Source of the DNA: Scenedesmus sp. ARA3
Lineage: Eukaryota > Chlorophyta > Chlorophyceae > Sphaeropleales > Scenedesmaceae
Direction of reading: 5' to 3'
Length of the DNA: 64,000 nt
NCBI GenBank assembly: GCA_004335835.1
Contig: RWJK01001720.1
Location: 67,792 to 131,791 of the forward strand
The notes under the pieces are model-generated. The model did not search any database, had not been told where the DNA came from, and saw only the letters and a program-made list of their open reading frames with translations. The position numbers and the translations under genes were made by a program. Each line of letters begins with the position of its first letter. Position 1 is the first letter of the stretch. Below are positions 23,943-34,700 of this stretch, piece after piece.

Positions 23943-25229
23943 ATGCAGCTGTTCAATCATGCCAGCAAGCTTCAGGCACGCTGGGTGACCACTCGAGCCC
24001 AGGTGCTGCTGCCACCCCATTTAGCATCATGCGTCAACAGCAACCGCAACAGCAGCAGCAGCCTATCCCTCAGCAGCATCAGCCAGCTGCTGCATGCCCA
24101 GGTGCAGCCAGTCAGCTGCTGCAGCGGCAGCAGGCGCTGGCAGCACTCAATAGCGGCAGCAGCAGCAGAGGCAGCAGAAGCAGCAGACGAAGCGGCAGCT
24201 GGCGGTGCTGCAGCAGCAGTAGAAGGAGAGCAGCAGCTTGCAGGAGACTGGACCGTTCTCAATTTCTACCACCTGGTGGACCTTGCAGACCCTGAGGAGG
24301 TGAGCAACAGGTTTCATGCTGTTGTAGTTTGACTGTGCTGTGCTGCAGCTGCAGTGCAGAGTTGGGCAGCAGTAATGCCACAGCAACGCAGCATCCAGCA
24401 TTAGCCGCTTGGCTGTGCACCTGATGTGCGTGCTAGGCTGCATGGCTGGCACCAGCAGAGCACAGCAGGCCACTAGCAGCAGCATGCTGCAGCTGCCACT
24501 GCTGTTTGTGGCCGTATGCATATGCAGCATGCAGCAGCAGCAAACTTCTACCACCTGTTGGACCTTGCAGACCCCGAGGAGGTGAGCTGCCAGTTGTGGG
24601 TGTGCTGGTCTGTGCGAGTTTTGTGGTGCTGGTCTGTGCTGCAGCTGCTGCAGGGCCAGGCAGCAGTGCTGCCACAGCAACACAGCATCTAGCAACACGG
24701 CTGGGCTGCGCTACAGCAAAGAACAGCTGCTGGGCAGCAATGTTGCCACAGCATACAGCACCAGCTGCACGGCTGTGCACCGCTGCTGCCTGTGCTGGAG
24801 TGCATGCCTGGCTGGCACCAGCAGAGTAGCCATCTAGCAGCAGCAGCAGCAGCATGAAGCTGCTGCCGCTGCAAATCATGGTGGTAGCAGGTACAGCGAG
24901 CAGCAGCCAGGAATCTGCACATGCAGCATGCACGCAGGGACGTATGCTTGCTCTTGTTGTGGCACCACTGGCCATTCAGTGACATGGTAAGCTTGTGACT
25001 AGCTGACTGGATGCTGTCATGGCACGACAGGGGCAGTGGCGCCATGACCACAGCAGGTATGGCTCTGCATGCAACAGGTTGCAACAGGTTGCGGCACATG
25101 TATAAGTACTGCTGCCTGGTGCGTTATGCTGCGTCTGACGTCCCTGCAGATGCTGGCGCGCCACAAGGCCTTTATTTTTCGCAATGGCCTGGACTCCATC
25201 TTATTACTCAGTTGAAGGAGATTTGACGC

Positions 25230-25279
<50 letters not shown>

Positions 25280-25565
25280 AATGTGCCTGCAGATGCTGGC
25301 GCGCCACAAGGCCTTCATTTCTAGCAATGGCCTGGACTCCATCTGCGGCCGCATCTACATCAGCGCCCAGGGCATCAACTGCCAGGGAGGGGGGCTCAGG
25401 GAACACACAGAGGTGCGCAGCAGCAGCAGGAGCAGCAGCCGCAGCAGCTGCAGCGGCAGCAGCAGCAGCAGCAAGCGCAGCAGCGGCAGCAGCAGGGCCA
25501 GTGTATGTTTTTGTTGTGGGGCATCAACTGCCAGGGAGGGGGGCTGCGGGAGCACACAGAGGTGC

Positions 25566-25598
<33 letters not shown>

Positions 25599-27195
25599 CA
25601 TGCGTGCATGTCACACAAACGCAGTGTTCGTGGGTGTGGTGTTGTTTGTCAGCAATGGCTGCGAGTGGTCAGCGGGAGGCTTGACAGCAGCAGCAGGGCA
25701 GGTGGCATAGCTGCAGCAGCAGCGGCTGCAGCATGCACTGTTTGTGCGGAAGAGCTGCAGCAGCAGCTGCAGGGCACCGGCCGCACCTGTAGGGGGACAT
25801 GGGAGTTGTCAGCAGGCATGAAGATGCCTGCGGGCATTGACTTCAGTAGCAGCAGCAGCAACAGCAGGTGCATCATCCGCTTGTCTGGTGCCCGCGGCGC
25901 GCTTGGTGCATGCTGCTCCATGTGAAAACCTGCGATGGCGATGCTCTTCTGCTGTCGCTTTCCTTTTACAGGCATACGTTGCCTGGGTGGCGGCCCAGCC
26001 AGAATTTGCCGGCCTCTTCCACACGCTGTGGCCCACAGCAGGCCCTGCCTTCCCCAAACTGTGCCTGAAATACAAACCAAACCTGATCAGCGTAGCAGGA
26101 GGCATGGCTGCCATCCCCTGCACGCATAATCGCATCTGCCAACACCCCAAGCTGCTCCCCACCAACCTGTTTTTTGCTGTATTCCGCCTTGTGCTTCTGG
26201 TGTTGCAGGCATATGTGGCCTGGGTGGCTGCCCAGCCGGAGTTTTCCGGCCTCTTCCACACGCTGTGGCCCACAGCAGGCCCGGCTTTCCCCAAGCTTCG
26301 CTTGAAATACAAACCAAACCTGATCAGCCTGGTGGGAGGCATGGCGGCCATCCCCTGCACGCAGATCCACATCTGCCAACACCCCAAGCTGCTCCTCACC
26401 AACTGGTTCTCACCTGTATTCCGCCTTTTGCTTCTGGTGTTGCAGGCGTATGTGGCCTGGGTTGCCGCCCAGCCAGAATTTGCCGGCCTCTTCCACACGC
26501 TGTGGCCCACAGCAGGCCCCGCATTCCCCAAACTGCGCCTTAAATACAAGCCCAACCTGATCAGCTTGGCAGGAGGCATGGCAGCCATCCCCTGCACCGA
26601 CCCAGCCATGAGGGCGACGCCGCTGCAGCCGCAGCAGTGGCGGGAGAAGCTGGATGCGGCCGATGCGGTAAATGCGGCGGTGGCGGCGGGCGCTGAGGTG
26701 CCGGTGGGTTAGGCACACATGCTGCGCGCATGCTGCCTGCGAGAGCACGTGTGTGATTGGTCAGACGCATGGCAATGTGGCAGCATGGCAGTGTGTGCTG
26801 TTTTCTGTCCGTCTCCAAGTCGTTGCGAACTGGTACACAGATTCAAGTTTCAGTTTGCACATGCGATTTCATGTAGCGTTTCTGTATCTGATGTTCACAC
26901 CTCCGTGCGTGCTGGCGGCCTGGCGGCACTGTGCTGTGTGCCGGCAGTGCCCCGCCGTGCAGCCTTGTGCTGTAAGCCGCTGCGCACCACATCACTCCTG
27001 CTCCTGCTTACCCGGCACTGACAGCACCTCGAGTGACCAGGGTCAATGAAGGGCGGTGCATGCAGCATGGCTGCCCTCGGTTGTCGACACTTTGGCATGC
27101 TGCTCTGCTGTCCTAGACAGGCTTCTAGTACATGCAGTGATGTACGTAGCTGTTTCTCTCCATGCGCGCTTACGCAGCTGACAACACTTTTTGCA

Positions 27196-27234
<39 letters not shown>

Positions 27235-27660
27235 GCAAGCGCGTGGTGGTGATGGACCTGCGCAACGACTACGAGTGGGACGCGGGGCACTTCGACTGGG
27301 CCCCGCGGCCAGATGAAGAAGTGTTTGCAGGTTGGTTGGTTGGTTGGTCAGTCAGCGACAGTTGCTTGTCAATGCTGTGTGCTGTGTTCTTGGTCACAGT
27401 GGAACGCCGGGCACTTCGACTGGGCCCCGCGGCCGGATGAAGAAGTGTTTGCAGGTGTGTAGGTGACTGCTGATGCATTCTCGGTGGTGCTGATGCATGC
27501 TGATACATGCTAATGCTAATGCTGACGATGTTGCTGGTGCTGCTGCGGATGTATGCTGATGCTGATGCATCCTTGAGCGCTTTGACAGGGGCTTGCGTGG
27601 TTATGTGGGCTGCTTTGATTGGGCGTCTTCGCGTGCTGCACACCCATGTGACTGCCACCA

Positions 27661-27703
<43 letters not shown>

Positions 27704-29168
27704 AGAGACGCCTGGAGTAGGGGAGCACAGTGTGCCCACCCCACTCAAAGGCACCGACCCAGAGAACACAGAGGTCATGGTGAGACGCATTTGGTTGCTC
27801 ACAGCAGGGCTACTTGCGTGTCATGGCCGCGGTTGGTGCTGTTGGCTTAGTGGATCATCTTTCTTAGCTTGCCCTAAGATTTCAACGAACATAAGCCCCT
27901 GCTTCTCTCATGCGGCGCGTGCAGCACCTGCCTATCCATAATCACTTCTCTGGCCACATGCCCTGCAGCAAGCCTGTGTACAGCCTAAACTGCCTGCGTT
28001 CTCACGCAGACTTACTGCACTGGCGGCATCAGCTGCGATGTGTACAGTGCGCTGCTGCGCTGCTGTGTTCCCGCTCCCACATCGTCCGCCTGCATTTTCT
28101 GGCTTTCTCGTGTGCAGATGTACTGCACTGGCAGCATCAGCTGCGATGTGTACAGTGCGCTGCTGCGCCAGAAGGGCTGCAAACCCTCATGTTTGTTGCG
28201 TCTAATTGAACATGCACACTTCTATGTTTTGCCGCAGATGTACTGCACTGGCGGTATCCGCTGCGACGTGTACAGCGCGCTGCTGCGCCAGAAGGGCTTC
28301 AAGAACCTGTACACGCTGCACGGCGGCATCCAGCACTACCTGAAGGAGGAGGGCAGCGAGCACTGGCAGGGCAGCCTGTTCGTGTTTGACGGGCGCATGG
28401 CAATTAATCCCGCTCTAGACGGCAAGCTGCAGGAGGGTGAGTACTGCTGTCAATTGTTCGATGTGACGGCTGCAAGCAGTGTGATGCTGAGATGTGTTTT
28501 CTGACGGGCGCATGGCAATTAATCCCGCGCTGGACGGCAAGCTGCAGGAGGGTGAGTGCCAGGGGTTCGCACATCGCATATCGTTAATGGAGAAATAGAA
28601 GGCTGCACGCCCCCACATGAGCAGGTGTGTAATTGTGTGGACCTGGACATCCCATAGCTGCTCCTCACCAGACTAGACGTGTCAAGCTTGATCTGCTGTT
28701 GAAGTTGCTGCCTGAAGAAGTCACTCTCTGCCAGGGCTGAAGCTGCGTTTGTATCATGTGGCATGCTGACCCTGTTGCTTGCTGCCCCGCAAACCATGTG
28801 GTGTGCAGGTGAGGGCCTGCCTGCTGCCGTGCCCTGCAGCATGTGCGGCGAGGCGCCCGCTGCGCTGCCGCACGTCAACTGCGCCAACATTGACTGCAAC
28901 GAGCTCTTCATCGCCTGCAACGCCTGCAAGACCAAGTGAGGCCGGCAGATTGTGCTTCGTTGGAAGGTTATGGTGCCACCTGCACTTGCTGCATGGTGGT
29001 GCAGTGCTTGCTGGCAGCTGCCTGGGAACGGACACATGTAGGGAATCACTAGGCGGCCGCTCACCATACGTGCCACAGTTTGCTGTTGCTTACAACACGC
29101 ACAACAAGGCTTGTTGCTCCCCACACCCTGGGCTGTGCTTCTGACCCTGCCGCTGACACTGCTGCTGC

Positions 29169-29201
<33 letters not shown>

Positions 29202-29812
29202 CGCCAGGTTTCACGGCTGCTGCTGCGAGGCGTGCCAGTCAGCGCCGCGGCTGCTGCGGCCCATCAAGATCAACGGCGGCAACTACGGCGCATGGGGCAA
29301 CTACGCAGACAGGGACAGCCTGTCGCCAGTCATCGCCACGGGACGTAGCCGTGCGTGTTCACCCCTCATGCATGCTGATATGTATCAAGGATATTTGGGG
29401 CTGGGCTGGTTCTTATAGGCAGCTTGATGGCAGCGTTATCGGGCCAAGAGTCGTCAGCAGCATTGGGCTGCACATGCCGCCACGTTGTGTGTTTCAAGGC
29501 AGCAGGTGTTACATGCTGCTGGCATGTTGGACGATCCCTTCTTGCCGCCCTTTCTGGCAGACCCTATTGTCAACACCACCGTCGACACCAACAACAGCAA
29601 GCAAACAACCTGACTATTATGCACATGCAGATGAGGGCCGCGTAGCGCGCCGCGCGCGGCGGCGAGAAGCGCAGCAGGCCAAGCGGGAAGAGATCATGGA
29701 GCAGCGCAAGGAGCTGCGCGCAGCCATCAAGGCGGCGGTTAGAGCAGCAGAGGAGGCGGACGCAGCGCAGCAGGCCACAGCAGAGGCAGCGAAGCAGCCG
29801 GCTGTGGCGTGA
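23943..29812 (+). CDS. STR8: rhodanese-domain protein, TrhO/UPF0176 family, STR8-like (nine exons)
   Basis: Exons 23943-24299, 25293-25412, 26446-26667, 27234-27330, 27706-27779, 28238-28436, 28809-28935, 29208-29344 and 29631-29812 join in phase to 504 residues. An N-terminal presequence of about 100 residues rich in Ser/Ala/Gln suggests plastid import. Next come the acylphosphatase-like N-domain (NFYHLVDLADPEE; GRIYISAQGINCQG; LKYKPNLISLAGGM; MRATPLQPQQWREKL) and the rhodanese domain (VVMDLRNDYEWDAGHFDWA) with active loop YCTGGIRCD, catalytic Cys at about residue 293. Then a Cys-rich putative metal-binding segment (CSMCGE, NCANIDCNELF, CNACKTKFHGCCCEAC) and a basic coiled tail (RRARRREAQQAKREE). 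Bacterial relatives hydroxylate tRNA U34; plant STR8 is a plastid homologue, so that role is inferred. The frame stays open upstream to an ATG at 23643, so a longer N-terminus is possible. Six exon edges have extra copies in introns. Confidence 0.92.
24253..24590 (+). repeat. duplicated end of rhodanese-gene exon 1 (NFYHLVDLADPEE)
   Basis: Exon 1 ends NFYHLVDLADPEE|GTGAGC at 24299. A second copy encoding NFYHLLDLADPEE with GTGAGC lies at 24543-24581, in intron 1. Confidence 0.9.
25148..25570 (+). repeat. copies of rhodanese-gene exon 2 pieces
   Basis: A partial copy (MLARHKAFIFRNGLDSI) lies at 25148-25203, ahead of exon 2 (25293-25412). A copy of the exon 2 end (GINCQGGGLREHTE plus GTGCGC) lies at 25518-25562. 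A (CTG)n tract at 25231-25279 separates the first copy from the exon. Confidence 0.88.
25972..26667 (+). repeat. in-frame 237-bp triplication of rhodanese-gene exon 3
   Basis: Copies start right after CAG at 25972, 26209 and 26446, an exact 237-bp (79-codon) period, and all read AYVAWVAAQPEF in one open frame (25837-26712). Units 1 and 2 end in an intron-like linker with a T-rich tract and TTGCAG. Only copy 3 continues into TDPAMRATPLQPQQW. Confidence 0.95.
26903..27063 (+). repeat. 161-bp dispersed intronic element, copy 3
   Basis: Reverse orientation on the map relative to copies 1 and 2, but the same orientation relative to its host gene. It lies in the 566-bp intron 3 (26668-27233) of the rhodanese gene. 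Confidence 0.85.
27270..27455 (+). repeat. duplicated rhodanese-gene exon 4 end (GHFDWAPRPDEEVFA)
   Basis: Exon 4 ends GHFDWAPRPDEEVFAG at 27330. A second copy of about 50 bp with its own CAG|GTGTGT follows at 27402-27455. Confidence 0.9.
28010..28330 (+). repeat. three copies of the rhodanese active-loop exon start
   Basis: Copies follow CAG at about 28011 (TYCTGGISCDVYS), 28118 (MYCTGSISCDVYS) and 28238 (MYCTGGIRCDVYS). The third matches the family motif exactly and continues the domain; the first two carry changes at GGIRC. Confidence 0.92.
28386..28555 (+). repeat. duplicated rhodanese-gene exon 6 end (FDGRMAINPALDGKLQEG)
   Basis: Exon 6 ends GRMAINPALDGKLQEG at 28436 with GTGAGT. The same block with GTGAGT recurs at 28500-28556. 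Confidence 0.9.
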
Positions 29813-31780
29813 GAGGGGCATTGGCTCTTTCAGGTGGCATCTGATTATTTGTCTCAGATCAGCAGCAGAGGTAGGCAACCAGCGGTTGGGGAGGTGAGAG
29901 GCTGGTTGCGGCCATGATATATCTGCTTCAACAAGCTGCAGCTTATGTGCTTGAGCTGTGGATGTGCTGATGTGTCATGACTTTGTGTGCAGGGGATTCT
30001 TGACACATGGTTTGTAGCGTGATGGCGGGCAGCTGTGCAGCGCTCGAGTGTGACATGTGTGTGAGTGAGACGGTGTGATTTGGAAATGTGCAGGGCTTCC
30101 ATGTCTGACAGTTAGTGTCACATGTTACTTCATACTGGGTTATGGACAAGCAGTGCATTGTGCTAATCACCTGCTGGTAGCTGCATTCACAGAGAAGTCA
30201 GCAGTTTTGGTGCCTTGCTGGTACATAGCGCTGCGGCTGTTACGTTGTAGCCTACAGCAGTTATTGTTGAATCATCGATTATGATTCAACAATAATCGAT
30301 GATGATCTTCCTGGCAAACAAGGTTGAAGCGCGCACACGGCATCAAGCTGCACAGCACGGCTGGTATATTCAAGGGTAATAACGTGCAAGCAGGTCAATC
30401 ATTTCAGGTATATCATTTCATGCAACATAATGCGTACTCACATAGCAAGAAGGGGCCCCCCAGGACCAGCATGGCTGCTGCAACTCCAATGTTGTGGTGC
30501 TGCTGCTCCTCCTATTTGTTCTAGTATTACCTGCATTCGAAAGAAAACCTGGTCAGTGCCGCCCTCAGTAGCCACGATGGCCTGGGGGCAACGGCACTGA
30601 CGGTGCCACCAGCGGCTGTTGTGCACTTGCTGGCTGTCTGGACTGCTGTCTGACCGTCATTCAGTGACTGGTGCTGTATCACAGTGATGCAGTGACTTTG
30701 TAACAGCTTCTTCATGGGATGTGCACAGCAGCAGTCGCAAGCTCTCCTGTTCCGCGACAGCATCTACTAGATGCGGTAGTACCCTGCTTTGAACGCTGCT
30801 TGCTGAGAACCCTAATGCAGTTTGTTGCTTGAAACAGCAGGGCATGCGTGTGATTGTTGTGACGCTCGCTGATTGTGCTGGTAGCTCCTGCCATACTACA
30901 TTGCGCAGCGCTGCTCATTGCAAGCAGTGTCACCAGCAGCACAAGTGCGGCAGAGCCTCTGCAGCTGGCGGCCATGGCCAGCTGCTGCTGCTGCTGTGGC
31001 AGGGTGCAGTGACACACCTTGACGGCAACCCATCCGACAAGTCAGCGTCGTTGCTCGATGTATCTAATATTATAACACGTTTAGTCACCAGGCTCAGCCA
31101 GGAAAATTGGAATCCCCACAGGGATCAGAGTGTTTTGGGCTTTGGGCTTTTGTACAACTTGGATGCCTGCCTTGAGGAGACAGCGCTTCCGTTTCTGCTG
31201 ATACGTCGTTCACAAGCTGTGTGGATATTCATTTGTGATAGCTGGTGCTGCCTCACGACTGTGAACAATTCATGTCAGGTGAACGCCCAGCGAAGAACGC
31301 AGCAGGCGCTTCAGACCGCACAGTTGGAGGTTTTCGGGCATGAATATGCTAGTGAGGCAGCACGCTAGTTGCTGCAGGTGAGGTTTCGGAGCGATCTCTT
31401 TTGGCAGAGGTGCACGGCAGGGTGCTTGCAAGCAGCCATGTCTCCGCTTGGACTGTAAGTTTATGCTAGAAAAATTTCATGCTGATTATTTGCTTTCAAT
31501 CCTACTCGGATGTCTGATAAGTGAGGCTCGCATCACCACTGGGGATTCTGCACTGGCACCAGACCGCTTGCGGTGACACAGCAATAGTGGCCTAGCTCGA
31601 CGAACGTATAGGCTTGTGTTGATGCAATAGAAGCTGCAGACCAGTTGGCCTGTATCGTGCCGTGCGTATCCGTACTCGCCCACTGTGGTACTTGCCATGG
31701 TGGATGGATCTTACGCTGCCATGGCGGAAAACAACAATACCAAGCGCTCACTCGCTTATTGAAACTTATTCTCTGGCATT
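29813..31780. other. intergenic between rhodanese and lipase genes
   Basis: No conserved gene was recognised. A perfect inverted repeat lies at 30261-30295. An open frame at about 30829-31368 has no recognisable domain and is not called. Confidence 0.55.
30261..30295. other. perfect 14-bp hairpin
   Basis: TTATTGTTGAATCA, then the 7-nt loop TCGATTA, then the exact reverse complement. It lies about 450 bp past the rhodanese stop and could be a 3'-UTR structure or a small foldback. Confidence 0.85.
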
Positions 31781-34700
31781 ATGCACTGCAGACCAAACAG
31801 CAACGGCTGCAAAGCACTTGCAACCCCTAGGCCTGTTGCAGCAGCTGCTGCTCGCAGGGGGCTGAGCACCATCACTCACGTTGCCAGGCCTAGCAGCAGA
31901 GCAGGCATGCCCAAGCGAGGAACAAACATGCCACCTGCTGTTGCAGTGGATACGCGCCTGGCAACTGACCAGAGCAACGGCACCGGCGCTAGCACTGCAG
32001 CGCAGGAGGTAAGCCATCTCCAGTGTTTCTGCAACCGCACCACACAGCAGCTGTAGTGCCAGGTTGTTTACATGTTCCAGCACCATAATTCCATCTGTTT
32101 CTGGAATTAATGCGAGTGTCTGCCTGGGCAACAGCAGCTGTCGGAGCTTTGTTTTGTTGCGCATTTGATGCGGAGCCTGAACAGCAGCCTCTGTCTGTCG
32201 AAACCTGCGCACTGCGCAGACATGGCATGTCTGTGCAAAAACATATATGCGCCTGATGTACGTGCAGCTGCAGGGTGGCGTCAACCTGGCTCATTGGCTG
32301 GTCAACTCGCCAGATGCAGCCAAGGATGACCTACAAAGCTACAGCCAGGGCTTCATGAACTTTTGGAAGCAGCAGCGCACTGACTACTGGAAGAAGGTTG
32401 CAACGGCAAAGCAAGCCTTTGAAGAAGAGCAGAAGGGGAGCGTCGGGGTGAGACAGCACCTGCGTAGCAGTCAGCATTGTGTGTGACGTCTTGCGCTGCT
32501 GAGGGGCGGCTTCACTGTGTATGACAGCGCTGTGGGAGAGCAGCGCGTGCTCCTCCACCTAATGTGCTGCATCACAAAGATGTTTTTACTTACAGAGGCA
32601 GCAGGGTAGCGGCTGCAACAGCATGCCATCCTCTTGTAACAAGCTGCGAAAATGAAGGTGGCCTGAGTCAACCATGGCAACGCCTTCAGGTGGCACATCA
32701 TCAACTGCCAGCTGCCAGCAGCTGTGCTCAACAGTATTGGGTGCCAGCTGCTTTGCTGACCATCAGGCTGCTGCCTGGCGTGCCCTGTTACTTTTCCCCG
32801 TCGCCTGGTTTGTGTGTGCTGCTGCAGGCTGCAGACAAGCACTTCAGCCAGCCGCCCCTGCTGCTCTGCTGCCCCAGAGCTCCTGCGCTGCACCCCACCA
32901 TGACCCTGCTGCCTGTCGCCCCCTGCCACTGTGTGCTGCCTGGGGGTGTGCGTGTGTGCTGCTGCTGCAGGCTGCAGACAAGCACTTCAGCCAGCCACCC
33001 CTGAAGCAGCTGCAGCAGGCGGCCTACACTGACAAGGACTTCATAAAGGAGGTGACGAAGTATGGCGAGATGGTGCAGGTGAGGGTGGCGAGATGGTGCA
33101 GGTGAGGGTGGCGAGATGGTGCCAGGGGGTGAGGCACAGTGGTTCAGGCTAGGGTTCAGGTTTTTACGTGAACACCGTTCACCACCAGATGGTGCAGGTG
33201 AGCGATGCGAGGCGCGGTGGTGCAGGCTAGGGTTCCAGATTTTGACGTGGAGAGAAGGTGGAAAGAAAGTGCATGTCAGGCTTGAAAGTTCAGACCTGAG
33301 AGTTCAGGGGGAAGAGTATGTGTATGTCAGGGTTCATGCTTCAGGGTTCAGGGTGGAGAACTGGTGCAGGTGAGGCGGCACAGCAGGTCCAGCAGCAAGC
33401 AAGCAAGCGATGCAACCTGCAGCTTTGTGCTACAGTCGAAGCTGAGAAGAGAGCAGTAGCACGCACTGCGCAGCTCGCGCCTTGAGCAGAGTGGTGGCGG
33501 CACCGCAGTTTCAGCGCAGCCATCTGCCAGGGAAGGCGGCGCGCCAGCAGCCTCTTTCATAGAGAAATGAAAACCAAAACGCTGCCTGAACTGTGCAACA
33601 CTTGTTGCACTGCAGTAAAGGGTGTGGCCTGGCAGGCAGGTATCACATGCTTTCCAAAAGCCAGTGGCTCTCAACCAGCATTTCTACACACACTACACAT
33701 ATAAAATGCAGGCTGTGTATGACACGCTTGAGACAAAGGATGAGCTGATAGGGCAAGCACAGGCCTGGCAAGGGCCTGAGAAGCCCATCAACTGTTATTG
33801 CACCACCATGCATGTGTGCAGGCTGTGTACGACACGCTTGAAACGAAGGACGTGTACAGCCGCTTCTTTGGCGGCTGCATGGCTGGCGCGATGGTGAAGG
33901 GGTCCACGCTGGGCGCCAACAACGGCGAGTTCATTAACGTGGGCGAGGCGGCAGCAAAGTACACGGTGCGTGCAGCAGCAGCAAGCGCAATGCACATTGC
34001 AAGGTCAGGCGTGTGCAGAGCGGAAGTTTACTGCTGTAACAGCCCATGAGGCAGGCGCATTGTGCTCCTCTGTCGTGCTGGGCCGCTGCTGCGGATGCCG
34101 AGCTGCTGTGTGCTGGCTGGCACTATGCTGCTAGCATTCAAAGGGAGGGAACCGAACGTAGTTAGCCCACATATTCCTCACTCTTGAAACCACAACGTTA
34201 CGTTTTGCTGCTGCAGATTGTGAAACAGATGCAGGCTGACTCTGGCGACTACAAGCTGGTCATCAAGGAGGGGCGCAACTACGTGGGCTTTGAATCAACA
34301 ATTTGAGGCTGCCTTTGTGACTTGGGTTCGTGCTGCAGATTGTGAAGCAGATGCAGGCTGACTCTGGCGGCTACAAGCTGGTCATCAAGGAGGGCCGCAA
34401 CTACGTGGGCTTTATTGCAACAGGGCCGGCACACGCTGCGCTGCCAGCGGACAGCAGCGAGGTTGACATTGCGGTGGTGTTCAGGGGCACCATCACCACC
34501 GACGAGTGGCTGCAGGTGCGCAGCAACAGCAGCGGCCGTCTCAGTCTTGCAGGATTCACTGAGTGCATCGGCTGCGTGAGTCTTGCAGGACTCTCACTGA
34601 GTGCATCGGCTGCGTGAGTCTTGCAGGACTCTCACTGAGTGCATCGGCTGCACTGAGGGTGTGGAATGAAGCACAAGCGCTGGGCCTGTCATCTGTTGTA

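Noticed and set aside
30829..31368. Plus-strand open frame of 179 codons upstream of the lipase
   Set aside because: No recognisable domain, it includes a poly-Leu stretch from CTG repeats, and it could be chance or lipase 5' flank.
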